Below, in pieces: positions 1 through 9,314 of a stretch of 64,000 bases of DNA. Each line of letters begins with the position of its first letter. The first letter of the stretch is position 1. The notes beneath the pieces were generated by a model that was given only the letters and a program-made list of their open reading frames with translations, was not told the DNA's origin and did no database searches. The position numbers and the translations under genes were made by a program. The DNA is from Agrobacterium cavarae. Its GTDB lineage: Bacteria; Pseudomonadota; Alphaproteobacteria; Rhizobiales; Rhizobiaceae. Location of the stretch: contig NZ_SISF01000019.1 of assembly GCF_004310285.1 (NCBI RefSeq), positions 1 through 64,000 on the forward strand, in the 5' to 3' direction.

Positions 1-26
1 TTCTTCAACATGTCCCAATAAATCAT

Positions 27-52
27 AAACCCCTAGCTCACGCCAGGGGTTT
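27..52. terminator. Perfect 8-bp inverted repeat, likely bidirectional terminator
   Basis: AAACCCCT at 27-34 pairs perfectly with AGGGGTTT at 45-52 around a 10-nt loop. Read on the minus strand the stem ends in TTT and is followed by AT-rich sequence, so it could end transcription of the outer-membrane protein gene at 115-834. Read on the plus strand it could end a gene lying before the window. Confidence 0.5.
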
Positions 53-63
53 GTCAGCAGTCT

Positions 64-97
64 GAGGGGACCGCGTAGGACGCGATCCCCTCTTTTG
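64..97 (+). terminator. Rho-independent terminator-like hairpin
   Basis: GAGGGGA at 64-70 pairs with TCCCCTC at 86-92. Four further inner pairs (72-75 with 81-84) close a 5-nt loop after one mismatch, and TTTT follows on the plus strand. It most likely ends a plus-strand transcript entering from the left. It lies 22 bases past the stop of the minus-strand gene at 115-834, so it may also protect that mRNA end. Confidence 0.55.
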
Positions 98-114
98 TCA
101 TAGTCGATCGTCGA

Positions 115-834
115 TCAGAACTGGCGACGGAAGCCTGCGGTGATGGCGTGGCTCTTGAAATCCGTGCTGGAGACGGTGCCGTCCGTAGCAGTGAAGTCGA
201 AGTTGTCGGCGCCTGTGTAACGATAGCCGATATCGAAGGTGGTGTTGGCAAACAGCGCGTTGTCACGCAGGAAGGAAATGGTGTTCAGCTCGATGCCGAC
301 GCCTGCATCCAGATGGTACGCGAATGCGGTGTCGCTGTCGTTCATGATTACGCCGGCTGCAGCCGTGCCCTGGCGACGAAGCTTGAGGTTCATCGCGCCG
401 ATACCGCCACCGAAGTATGGCGTGAAGGCCGTGCCCGTCGGAACGTCAATGTAACCGTTGACATAACCCTGGAAGTTGCGAGCTGAGCCGAAGGAGCCAG
501 CAGCGTCCACGCCGTTTACCGTATGCGTGTCGACATCCGAGCGGCCGTAACCGACTTCGAGTTCGAGGCGTGGGGAAACGAAGTCGTAGGAACCGAAGCT
601 GTAACCGACGCGGAATCCGCTGTAGTACCCGACATCGTAATCGGTGTTGACGCCAGCGCCGATAGTCGAAAAGTTCGTATCGTCCAGGAATGTCAGGCTG
701 TTCAGGCTACCGATGTAGAAGCCGCCGGGATCGGCAACAACTGCCGGTTCGGTCTGAACGGCAAGGTCAGCCGCATAAGCGGTGGTGGAAGCAAGCGCTG
801 TCATGAGTGCAGCAAGCTTGAAGACGTTTCGCAT
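115..834 (-). CDS. Outer-membrane beta-barrel protein (porin-like, OmpW/Omp25-type)
   Basis: Predicted 239-residue outer-membrane protein. I chose the ATG at 834 because it begins a typical signal peptide (MRNVFKLAALMTALASTTAYA, cut before ADLAV) and has AGAAAGG upstream; a longer in-frame extension to 1017 has no signal-like start. The mature part has the alternating hydrophobic/aromatic pattern of a small beta-barrel, with repeated motifs such as GFYIGSLNS, VGYYSGFRVGYSFG, PYFGGGIGAMNLKL and FDIGYRYTG. It ends in FRRQF, and a terminal aromatic residue is the usual barrel-assembly signal. Rhizobia carry several such surface proteins related to Omp25/Omp31. Its exact role (structural barrel or small pore) cannot be told from sequence. 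It appears to be transcribed alone and to end at the hairpins at 27-97. Confidence 0.8.
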   Translation of the reverse strand: MRNVFKLAALMTALASTTAYAADLAVQTEPAVVADPGGFYIGSLNSLTFLDDTNFSTIGAGVNTDYDVGYYSGFRVGYSFGSYDFVSPRLELEVGYGRSDVDTHTVNGVDAAGSFGSARNFQGYVNGYIDVPTGTAFTPYFGGGIGAMNLKLRRQGTAAAGVIMNDSDTAFAYHLDAGVGIELNTISFLRDNALFANTTFDIGYRYTGADNFDFTATDGTVSSTDFKSHAITAGFRRQF

Positions 835-1094
835 TAGAAAACCTTTCTGAATCGGCCCCCGCCGTTGTCCAGAGACTGCTTGCAACCTCCTCCAATGTCC
901 ACGCCGCAGCTTTGATTTAGTACTTGATCGCAAGCTGAAACCGTCATCCCGTTGCAACATGGCAACGAATGGATGAAGTGACGTAAGGGAAGGACATTGA
1001 CCAACTGCGGGCGACATAATGTGGTTGTTTTTTCACTAGATGGCCCCTTCCGACGATTGCACGGTAACAATCAGGACACCCTTGGGAGACGCAG

Positions 1095-1658
1095 ATGGAA
1101 GAGATCAGAACTGAGCGCCTGGTGCTTAGAAACTTTCAGGCCGAAGACGCGCAGGACCTTCTTTCCTATCTGCGCGATCCGCGACCGAGTTGCTTTTTCT
1201 CCCAGCGACTTCAAAATCTGGACGAAGCCGAGGCAGAGGCGATCAAGCGTGGCGGCTCCGATGAGCATATTGCCGTTTACTCAAGCGAGCACCGCAGAAT
1301 GATTGGCGATCTTTTCGCCACCGCCGATGAGGAAGGCGATACGCTGTCCGTCGGTTGGAATTTCAACAGCGACTATGCAGGCCGTGGCTATGCTTATGAG
1401 GCGGCGCGCGCCATGTTCCGCTGGCTCTTCGATGAAAGGCAGATACGCCGCCTCTACGCCTATGTTGAGGACAACAACCTGGCTTCTCAGCGGCTGTGCG
1501 AAAAGCTTGGAATGCGTCGCGAAGGGCTTTTTCTCGAGTTCATCTCTTTCACCAAGGATGAGGCCGGGCACCCGCTTTACGAGAATACGATGCAATATGC
1601 ACTTTTGCGCCGGGAGTGGCAGCATCGGATGCAAGGCTCCGTTGACAAAGAAGCTTGA
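1095..1658 (+). CDS. GNAT-family N-acetyltransferase (RimJ/RimL-like)
   Basis: A 187-residue acetyltransferase of the RimJ/RimL branch of the GNAT superfamily, which moves an acetyl group from acetyl-CoA to an amine. The start (IRTERLVLRNF, residues 4-14) is the standard first strand of this branch. The acetyl-CoA pyrophosphate loop is seen around YAGRGYAYEAARAMF, and the C-terminal fold shows YVEDNNLASQRLCEKLGMRREG. The substrate may be a ribosomal protein, another protein N-terminus, or a small molecule; nothing in the sequence decides. The ATG at 1095 follows GGGAGACGCAG, a good ribosome site. It is 46 bases upstream of the macroglobulin gene on the same strand, so they may share a transcript, but no functional link is evident. 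Confidence 0.85.
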   Translation: MEEIRTERLVLRNFQAEDAQDLLSYLRDPRPSCFFSQRLQNLDEAEAEAIKRGGSDEHIAVYSSEHRRMIGDLFATADEEGDTLSVGWNFNSDYAGRGYAYEAARAMFRWLFDERQIRRLYAYVEDNNLASQRLCEKLGMRREGLFLEFISFTKDEAGHPLYENTMQYALLRREWQHRMQGSVDKEA

Positions 1659-1704
1659 ATAGGACCAAAGTCGCGCCGATCATTGTGTTTTCGGGGAGAG
1701 ACCG

Positions 1705-4700
1705 ATGTCCTTTCGCGTCGTTTCGCACGCTTTTGCCCTTGTTCTTGCAGCATTTTCCGTCTCGCCTCTTCTAGCTGAGGATGCGCCGCGCAAGGTGGTA
1801 ACAACCGCAAATGGCGACTATTTCGGTTTCGATCTGCGCACGGAACAGGACGTGTCTCTCGATCAGTGCAAGACCATCTGCATCGATGACAAGGGCTGCA
1901 AGGCCTTCACCTACAATCCCAAGGTGAAGTGGTGCTTCCTCAAATCGGACTATAATCAGCTCAATGCGTTTCCCGGCGCCGTTGCCGGGAAGATTGTGGA
2001 GGCGGCAAACGAGCCTGATCTCGGCGCGCCACAGCGTCTCTCCTTCGTCGAGGATAGCCTCTACCAGCAGGCCCGCAAGCTCAAGGCGGATTTGCCTGAG
2101 GCGGATGATACCCAAGGCCTTGAAGCGTTGCTATCGCAAGCACGCCAACAGGCGGTGCTTGATATCCCCCAGGCGGTGGAAGTCTACAAGTCGGCGCTAT
2201 CGCTCAATCCTGAGAATGGCGCCTTATGGGCGGAGCTCTCTTCCGTCGAGGCGAAGGTCGAGAACAACTACCAAATCCTTGGCGAGGCACCGGCCGCAGC
2301 GCTCAACGCCTACCAGCTTAGCCGGACACAGAGCACTCGCTTGGCTGCGCTGAACCGGTTGGCCCAAGCCTTCGAGAAAGGCCAGAATTACCGCGCGGCG
2401 CTGAACGCCTACAAGGCAAGCCTTGCCCTTTCGGATGTTGCCAAGACGCGGGCGGCCTATAACGACCTTCGCACCCGCCAGGGCTTCCGCGTCATCAACA
2501 ACACGGTCGACACCGACAGCGTAACACCGCGCGCCTGTATCCAGTTTTCCGAACCGCTGGTGAAGAATGCCGACTACTCGTCCTTCGTGACGCTGGACGG
2601 CGCTGCGCCGAAGGCGCTCGAAGCCAAGGGTAGTGAAATCTGCGTCGAAGGTCTGACGCATGGGCAGAGATACAAGATCGCCCTTCGCGCCGGTCTGCCA
2701 TCCTCCGTGGAAGAGCCGCTGGAAAAGCAGGTCGATCTCGACATTTACGTCCGCGATCGCTCCGGCTCGGTTCGCTTTACCGGCGACAACTTTGTGCTTC
2801 CCGGAACCGCACGCCGCGGCATCCCACTCGTGTCGGTCAATATCGATCATGCCGATCTCAAGCTCTACCGCGTGGGTGACCGCAATATCACCGCGCTTTT
2901 GGCCAATTCGCAGTTCCTGACCCAGATGGACGGTTATGGTGCGGAGAAGATCGAGAACGAGCTGGGCGAACTCGTCTGGCAGGGCGGCATCGACATTCAG
3001 ACGGAACTGAACAAAGACGTCGTCACCAGCTTCCCCGTGGACGAAGCACTGCCGGACCGCAAGCCTGGCATCTATGTTCTGACCGCCGTGCCGCCAGGCA
3101 CCGCAGCGGAGAATTGGGACGCGCGCGCCACCCAATGGTTCCTCATTTCCGATACCGGCATCACCACCTATGCCGGCACCGACGGGCTGAATGTCTTCGT
3201 CCGGGCGCTCAGCAATGCCGAACCGCTGAAGGGCGTTTCGCTCCAGCTTCTCGCCAAGAATAACGAGGTGCTGGGTTCCGCCACCACCGATGCGGAGGGA
3301 CGCGCGACGTTTTCCGCCGGTCTGATGCGCGGCTCCGCCGGCCAGGCACCTGCCATCATCACGGCGCGCAATGGCGAGAAGGACTACGTCTTCCTCGATA
3401 TGACACGGGCGGGCTTCGATCTTTCCGATCGCGGTGTGACCGGTCGCGCCGCACCCGGCGCCATCGACGTGTTCAGCTGGACTGAACGCGGCATTTACCG
3501 CGCGGGTGAGACGGTGCATGCCGCAGCACTTTCGCGCGACATCGAAGGCAATGCGATCGAGAACCTGCCGCTGACCTTCATCTTCTCAAGGCCTGACGGC
3601 GTCGAGGATCGCCGCTTCGTCAGCGACGGCAAGGCGCTGGGGGGTCACGCGGTTGATCTGCCGCTGCAGGAAACCGCCATGCGCGGCACCTGGACGATGC
3701 GCATCTATACCGATCCGAAGGCAAGCGCGATCAGCGAACAATCCTTCCTCGTGGATGATTTCGTGCCGGATCGCACGGAGTTCGACCTTACCAGCGCGGC
3801 AAAAGAGATCGATCCGGCAGGCGAGACGACAATTGATGTCGATGGTCGCTATCTCTATGGCGCGCCGGCTGCGGGGCTTGAGCTTGAGGGCGAAATCGCC
3901 CTGAAGCCGTCGCGCACCAATCCGGCCTTCGAGGGATATGTCTTTGGCCTAGCGGATGAGGAGACCGAAGAAGAAAGCCGCACCACGCTCGATAATCTTC
4001 CGGTCCTGGATGAGAACGGCAAGGCAAGCTTCCCGGTGGAGCTTGGCGATCTTCCCTCCACCACGCAGTTTCTTTCGGCCAGCATCACTGTGCGCATGCG
4101 TGAGGCAGGTGGCCGTGCGGTGGAGCGCTCGCTGACATTGCCGGTCAAGTCCGACAGCAACATGATCGGCATCAAACCGCAATTCTCCGGCGATCTGGCG
4201 GAAAACTCCATCGGGCGTTTCCATGTGATTGGGCTTGCGCCGGACGGCAGCAGGCAGGCGATGAACGGGCTTACCTGGAAGCTCATCAAGGTGGAGCGCA
4301 ATTATCAGTGGTACAGGCAGGGTAATTCCTGGCGCTATGAGCCGGTGGTCCATACCAAGCAGGTGGAGACCGGCACGCTTTCGGTCACGCCGGATGGAGC
4401 AGACATCTCCGTACCCGTGAACTGGGGCCGTTACCGGCTGGAGGTGGAAGCGCCGCAGAATGATGGCGCTGTCTCCAGCGTGGAATTCGATGCCGGCTGG
4501 TTCGTAGCCGCAAGCTCGACCGAAACGCCGGATGCGCTCGAAATTGCACTGGACAAGCATAGCTACAGGGTGGGCGAGACGGCCAAGCTTCAGGTCACAT
4601 CCAGTTATGCCGGCCAGTTGATGGTTGTCTCCGGTTCCGAAAAGCTGATCTCGGTGCAGAATGTCGAGATCGGCGACAAGGGCGGCGAAGTCGAAATCCC

Positions 4701-7143
4701 GGTGACGGAAGATTGGGGCGCTGGCTCCTATGTAACGGCAACCCTGTTCCGCCCCGGCGCCGCGCAGGAAAGCCGCATGCCGATGCGCGCCATCGGCGTG
4801 AAGTGGCTGGCGGTCGATCCGGGCGAGCGCAAGCTTGGCATCGCGCTCGATCTTCCAAAGCAGACATTGCCGAGGCAGGCGCTACAGATTCCGGTGCATG
4901 TCTCCGGTGCGGGTGCAGAGGACAAGGCCTATGTAACGATTGCCGCGGTGGATGTCGGTATTCTGAACCTCACCCGTTACGAGCCGCCGAAGCCGGACGA
5001 ATGGTATTTCGGCCAGCGCAGGCTCGGCCTCGAAATTCGCGATCTCTATGGCCGCCTCATCGATGGTTCGCTTGGCGCCACGGGGCGTCTGAGAACCGGC
5101 GGCGATGGCGGGCAGGTTGCGCTTCAGGGCAGCCCGCCGAAGGAGAAACTCGTCGCGTTTTTTGCAGGCCCCGTAGAGCTGGATGCACAAGGCAAGGCGA
5201 CGGTCAGCTTCGATATCCCGCAGTTCAATGGGACTGCACGGGTCATGGCCGTTGCCTGGACAAAGACCGGCGTTGGCCACGCGGTCTCGGATGTCGTCAT
5301 TCGCGATCCGGTGGTGGTGACGGCAAGCGCGCCGAAGTTCCTGAGCCCCAGCGATGTGTCGCAACTGCGCCTCGACATCGCCAATACCGATGGTGAGGCT
5401 GGCGATTACAAGATCGATGTCACCAGCAACATGGCCGTGACTGTGGATCAGGGCGAGTTTTCTCAAACGGCGAGGCTGGAAAAGGGCGGCAAGACGTCCC
5501 TGACCGTGCCTTTGACGGGCGAGTTTCCCGGTGAAGGGCAGATTGCGATCAAGGTCAGCAACGCCAGCGGCGTTTCGCTGGAGCAGGCGCTGACCATTCC
5601 GGTGCGGCCCTCGGTGCTTCCGGTCACGACACGCCGCAACATCAAGATTGCGCCCAACAGCAGTCTGACGGTGGACGGCAACCTGCTGGCCGACAGCATG
5701 CTGGTTGGCTCATCGGTCTCGGTCAACGTCACCCGCTCTCCGGCGTTCGACGTCCCCGCTTTGATGATGATGCTGGACAAATATCCCTATGGCTGCGCCG
5801 AACAGACAACGAGCCGGGCTCTACCTCTGCTCTATGCATCCGAACTGATGAAGGACAGTGGCGGCAAGGACGATCCGGAATTGCGCAAGCGGGTGCAGGA
5901 CGCGATCTACCGGGTTCTCTCCTTCCAGTCGAGCGCCGGCGGCTTCGGTCTCTGGTCTCCCGGCGAAGGGGATTTGTGGCTCGACGCCTACATCTCCGAT
6001 TTCCTGACGCGGGCGCGTGAGCAGTCCTACGATGTGCCGGAAGCAGCCATGGTGCAGGCACTCACCAATCTGCAAAACGGTCTTGCCTATGACAGCAACG
6101 TCAAGGACCGCGGCAACGAGATTGCCTACTCGCTCTATGTGCTGGCACGCAATCGCAAAGCTGCGATCAACGACCTACGCTACTATTCCGATACGGCCTT
6201 GAACGAGTTTCCGACGCCGCTCGCCAAGGCACAGGTCGCGGCAGCCCTCTCGCTTTATGGCGATGCTGCGCGCGCCAAGTCCGCGTTCGGGGCATCCTTG
6301 GGCATGGCATCCTCAAGCGCGAACGTCACGCTGGCGCGTGCCGATTACGGTTCGGCTCTTCGTGACGGCGCTGCGTCCCTGGCGCTGGCGGCAGAAAGCC
6401 GTCCGGTCCCGGCAGTTGTGTCCCAGCTTGCGGGTGTCGTGTCCAAGGACTTCGAGTCCAAGCGCTATACCAGCACGCAGGAGCAGGCCTGGATGATTCT
6501 CGCCGCGCGCGCCCTGAAAGGTGAGGACAAGGATATTCGCCTGGATGTGAACGGCACCCTGCAGCAGGGCGGCTTCAGCCAACGCATGAGCGGCGATGAG
6601 CTGCTTCAAGCACCGCTGAATGTTACAAACGCTTCGGCAGATCCGGTCACGGCAGTCGTCACCACCGTTGCGCCTCCGTCCAAGCCGCTTCCGGCAGGCG
6701 GTGAGGGCTTCACCATCGAGAAGACCTATTACTCGATGGATGGCGAAGAGGTGAATGTCAGCGAGGTGGAGCAGAACCAGCGCTATGTCGTGGTGCTGAA
6801 GGTCATTCCGCAGAACGACTGGCAGGCGCGCATTCTCGTGACCGATCTTCTGCCGGCGGGTTTCGAGATCGACAATCCGAGCCTCGTCAACAGTGCGGCG
6901 CTCACGAATTTCGATTGGCTGCCGGAAACGGAAGCGGCGCATACGGAATTCCGTTACGACCGCTTCGTGGCCGCATTCGACAGAACGGCGGGCGATACCT
7001 CTGAAATCACGCTGGCCTATGTGGTTCGGGCCGTGACGCCCGGCACTTACGACAACCCGGCGGCGAGCGTGGAGGACATGTATCGTCCGCAGTTCTCCGC
7101 TCGCACGGCAACCAGCAAGATGGAGGTTCGCGCAGCGCAGTAA
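1705..7143 (+). CDS. Bacterial alpha-2-macroglobulin with N-terminal PAN/Apple domain
   Basis: An 1812-residue periplasmic protease trap. Residues 1-24 form a signal peptide ending SPLLA; there is no lipobox cysteine, so it is probably soluble or peripherally held rather than a lipoprotein like E. coli YfhM. Residues about 35-90 form a Cys-rich PAN/Apple-type module (DQCKTICIDDKGCKAFTYN then WCFLKSD), followed by a TPR-like helical region (about 100-250), the macroglobulin domains, and the thioester motif YGCAEQTT with Cys1364. In this family the Cys-Glu-x-Gln thioester covalently captures attacking proteases after bait cleavage. The gene overlaps pbpC by one base (TAATG), the widespread pairing thought to link protease defence with repair of breached cell wall. 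Start supported by GGGGAGAG before the ATG. Confidence 0.93.
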   Translation: MSFRVVSHAFALVLAAFSVSPLLAEDAPRKVVTTANGDYFGFDLRTEQDVSLDQCKTICIDDKGCKAFTYNPKVKWCFLKSDYNQLNAFPGAVAGKIVEAANEPDLGAPQRLSFVEDSLYQQARKLKADLPEADDTQGLEALLSQARQQAVLDIPQAVEVYKSALSLNPENGALWAELSSVEAKVENNYQILGEAPAAALNAYQLSRTQSTRLAALNRLAQAFEKGQNYRAALNAYKASLALSDVAKTRAAYNDLRTRQGFRVINNTVDTDSVTPRACIQFSEPLVKNADYSSFVTLDGAAPKALEAKGSEICVEGLTHGQRYKIALRAGLPSSVEEPLEKQVDLDIYVRDRSGSVRFTGDNFVLPGTARRGIPLVSVNIDHADLKLYRVGDRNITALLANSQFLTQMDGYGAEKIENELGELVWQGGIDIQTELNKDVVTSFPVDEALPDRKPGIYVLTAVPPGTAAENWDARATQWFLISDTGITTYAGTDGLNVFVRALSNAEPLKGVSLQLLAKNNEVLGSATTDAEGRATFSAGLMRGSAGQAPAIITARNGEKDYVFLDMTRAGFDLSDRGVTGRAAPGAIDVFSWTERGIYRAGETVHAAALSRDIEGNAIENLPLTFIFSRPDGVEDRRFVSDGKALGGHAVDLPLQETAMRGTWTMRIYTDPKASAISEQSFLVDDFVPDRTEFDLTSAAKEIDPAGETTIDVDGRYLYGAPAAGLELEGEIALKPSRTNPAFEGYVFGLADEETEEESRTTLDNLPVLDENGKASFPVELGDLPSTTQFLSASITVRMREAGGRAVERSLTLPVKSDSNMIGIKPQFSGDLAENSIGRFHVIGLAPDGSRQAMNGLTWKLIKVERNYQWYRQGNSWRYEPVVHTKQVETGTLSVTPDGADISVPVNWGRYRLEVEAPQNDGAVSSVEFDAGWFVAASSTETPDALEIALDKHSYRVGETAKLQVTSSYAGQLMVVSGSEKLISVQNVEIGDKGGEVEIPVTEDWGAGSYVTATLFRPGAAQESRMPMRAIGVKWLAVDPGERKLGIALDLPKQTLPRQALQIPVHVSGAGAEDKAYVTIAAVDVGILNLTRYEPPKPDEWYFGQRRLGLEIRDLYGRLIDGSLGATGRLRTGGDGGQVALQGSPPKEKLVAFFAGPVELDAQGKATVSFDIPQFNGTARVMAVAWTKTGVGHAVSDVVIRDPVVVTASAPKFLSPSDVSQLRLDIANTDGEAGDYKIDVTSNMAVTVDQGEFSQTARLEKGGKTSLTVPLTGEFPGEGQIAIKVSNASGVSLEQALTIPVRPSVLPVTTRRNIKIAPNSSLTVDGNLLADSMLVGSSVSVNVTRSPAFDVPALMMMLDKYPYGCAEQTTSRALPLLYASELMKDSGGKDDPELRKRVQDAIYRVLSFQSSAGGFGLWSPGEGDLWLDAYISDFLTRAREQSYDVPEAAMVQALTNLQNGLAYDSNVKDRGNEIAYSLYVLARNRKAAINDLRYYSDTALNEFPTPLAKAQVAAALSLYGDAARAKSAFGASLGMASSSANVTLARADYGSALRDGAASLALAAESRPVPAVVSQLAGVVSKDFESKRYTSTQEQAWMILAARALKGEDKDIRLDVNGTLQQGGFSQRMSGDELLQAPLNVTNASADPVTAVVTTVAPPSKPLPAGGEGFTIEKTYYSMDGEEVNVSEVEQNQRYVVVLKVIPQNDWQARILVTDLLPAGFEIDNPSLVNSAALTNFDWLPETEAAHTEFRYDRFVAAFDRTAGDTSEITLAYVVRAVTPGTYDNPAASVEDMYRPQFSARTATSKMEVRAAQ

Positions 7144-9224
7144 TGAGGGGTTGGCGCAGCTTCGTCTTCGGCTTTGTTTTGGCGGCGTCGGTCACCGGTG
7201 CCGCCATCTACGGGCTCGACCGTCTCGATCGCGCCTATCCGCCGCCGCTAGACAATGCGCGTATCGTGTCTCAGGAACTGGTGGATGCCGATGGCAATCT
7301 TCTGCGCGCCTTCGCCACGCCCGATGGGCGCTGGCGCTTGCAGACGACCGCGGCCGAGGTCGATCCACAATTCATCAAGATGCTGATCGCCTATGAGGAT
7401 CAGCGATTTTACGACCACCATGGCGTGGACATTCAGGCGCTAGGTCGTTCCGCCTGGCAGTTGCTGACCAACGGTCGCATCGTTTCAGGGGCCTCGACCT
7501 TATCGATGCAGGTCGCGCGCCTGATCGAGCCTCGGGCGGACCGCTCCTTCAGCGCCAAGTTTCGCCAGATGCTGCGCGCGGTGCAGATCGAACGCCGGCT
7601 GAGCAAGGGCCAGATCCTCGAACTCTATCTTAACGTCGCCCCCTATGGCGGCAATATTGAGGGCGTGCGCGCGGCAAGCCTCGCATGGTTCGGCAAGGAG
7701 CCACGGCGGTTGGATACGTCAGAAGCCGCGCTCCTGGTCTCCCTGCCGCAACTCCCCGAAAAGCGCCGACCGGATCGTTTTCCCGACGCCGCGAAAGAGG
7801 CCCGCGAGCGCGTGTTGCAGAGACTGGCCGTGGCACGCATTGTCGGAGAGGGCGAGGCCGAGCGCGCATCTGCCGCCGCCGTTCCCCGGGATCGATTGGC
7901 GCTCCCGGCCCTCGCACCCCATCTGGCGCAAGCCGCGCGGACAAAATTTCCGCGCCAGCATGTCATCGGCTCCACCCTACGGCGTGGCATCCAGAGCGAG
8001 CTTGAGGCGCTGGCGCGGCATGCCGCAGACAAGATCGGCGACAAGGTTTCGGTCGCCATCGTCATGGCGGATAGCACGACAGGCGACATTCTCGCCGATG
8101 TCGGTTCGGCCGATTTTCTTGATAGCTCCCGGAGGGGCTGGGTGGAGATGAGCCGCGCGATTCGCTCACCCGGCTCGACGCTCAAACCATTCATCTACGG
8201 GCTGGCTTTCGAGAACGGCCTGGTTTCGCAGGAAACCATCATAGAGGATCGACCGGCAGATTTCTCCGGCTATCGGCCGCGCAACTTCGATATGCAGTAT
8301 CAGGGTGACGTCAGCATTCGGCAAGCCTTGCAACTGTCTCTCAATGTGCCTGCGGTGAAGCTTCTGGATGCCGTCAGTGCTGCCGCTTTGATGGTGCGTT
8401 TCAGACGCGCCTCGGTCAGTCTCGCACTGCCGAAGTCTGAGCCACCGGGTCTTGCCATTGCTCTTGGTGGTGCTGGCGTGTCGCTGGTCGATCTCGTGCA
8501 GCTCTATGCCAGCCTTGCCAATCAGGGGCAGCCGGTGAAGCTCGGCGATGGCGTGAGAAACAAGCCGGAGATTCTCGACGTCGAACCGATTTTTGCGCGC
8601 AGCGCCATCTGGAACATCACCGATACGCTTTCCGGCGTTCTGCCACCGCTTGGCATGAAGCAGCGCGGCATTGCCTATAAGACCGGTACCAGCTATGGCT
8701 ACCGCGATGCCTGGTCGGTGGGTTTCGATGGCCGCTATGTGATCGGCGTCTGGGTCGGCCGGGCCGATAATGGTTCGGTCCCGGGGATTGCCGGTTACGC
8801 TACCGCCGCGCCAATTCTCTTCGATGCCTTTGCCAAATCAGGCGTGGCGATCACGCCCTTCGCAGCCACACCAAGCGGCGTGACACGCTTGAGCTACAGC
8901 GATCTGCCAGCCAACCAGAGACGCTTCACCACGACTGCGAGCGGGCTTCTCTCAGCGTCGCGACGCGAATCGTCGCCCGTGATCGTGTACCCGCCGGAAG
9001 GCGCGCGTGTCGAACTTTCAGACAGCGCTGGCGCTCTGTCCCCGCTGGTTCTCAAACTCCAGGGCGGTCGGGCGCCATTCCGCTGGCTTGCCAACGGCAA
9101 GCCGCTGCCGGACCTGACGCGCCGCCGAAGCAATGAGTGGACGCCGGAGGGCCAGGGCTTCTCGACGCTTACTGTCATCGACGCCGATGGCCGGGCGTCG
9201 AGCGTGCGTATCTTCGTGCAATAG
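7143..9224 (+). CDS. pbpC: Penicillin-binding protein 1C (glycosyltransferase/transpeptidase)
   Basis: A 693-residue bifunctional peptidoglycan synthase of the PBP1C class. An N-terminal membrane anchor (about residues 7-25) is followed by a family-51 glycosyltransferase domain with EDQRFYDHHGVD, containing the catalytic glutamate, and GASTLSMQVARL. The transpeptidase domain carries the serine motif SPGSTLKPF, the SLN motif of LSLNVPAV, and KTGTSYGYRDAW. The last 90 or so residues (from VIVYPPEGARVEL) form the C-terminal domain typical of PBP1C. It overlaps the macroglobulin stop codon by one base, so translation is probably coupled. The two proteins are expected to act together at the periplasmic face of the inner membrane. 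No reading-frame damage is seen. Confidence 0.95.
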   Translation: MRGWRSFVFGFVLAASVTGAAIYGLDRLDRAYPPPLDNARIVSQELVDADGNLLRAFATPDGRWRLQTTAAEVDPQFIKMLIAYEDQRFYDHHGVDIQALGRSAWQLLTNGRIVSGASTLSMQVARLIEPRADRSFSAKFRQMLRAVQIERRLSKGQILELYLNVAPYGGNIEGVRAASLAWFGKEPRRLDTSEAALLVSLPQLPEKRRPDRFPDAAKEARERVLQRLAVARIVGEGEAERASAAAVPRDRLALPALAPHLAQAARTKFPRQHVIGSTLRRGIQSELEALARHAADKIGDKVSVAIVMADSTTGDILADVGSADFLDSSRRGWVEMSRAIRSPGSTLKPFIYGLAFENGLVSQETIIEDRPADFSGYRPRNFDMQYQGDVSIRQALQLSLNVPAVKLLDAVSAAALMVRFRRASVSLALPKSEPPGLAIALGGAGVSLVDLVQLYASLANQGQPVKLGDGVRNKPEILDVEPIFARSAIWNITDTLSGVLPPLGMKQRGIAYKTGTSYGYRDAWSVGFDGRYVIGVWVGRADNGSVPGIAGYATAAPILFDAFAKSGVAITPFAATPSGVTRLSYSDLPANQRRFTTTASGLLSASRRESSPVIVYPPEGARVELSDSAGALSPLVLKLQGGRAPFRWLANGKPLPDLTRRRSNEWTPEGQGFSTLTVIDADGRASSVRIFVQ

Positions 9225-9230
9225 ATCTCT

Positions 9231-9294
9231 GTACATCCTTTTGGACGCACTAAGGACGCTTCCCGCCCTTCAAATCTACAGCATCGTGCTTTGC
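9231..9294. repeat. Rhizobial intergenic palindromic repeat, copy A (degenerate)
   Basis: Contains CATCCTTTTGGACGCAC, AAGGACGC and then TCAAATCTACAGCATCGTGCTTT. The same order of words recurs at 16176-16230 (reverse orientation in the second half), 53539-53632 and 63104-63212. This copy lies between convergent pbpC and the cupin gene and has lost most of its stem pairing. Confidence 0.6.
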
Positions 9295-9314
9295 GCACTA
9301 CCGCCCGGGGGCCT

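Noticed and set aside
2224..3519. A 431-codon open frame on the minus strand inside the macroglobulin gene
   Set aside because: Antisense to a conserved coding frame, with Arg/His-rich low-meaning translation and no ribosome site.
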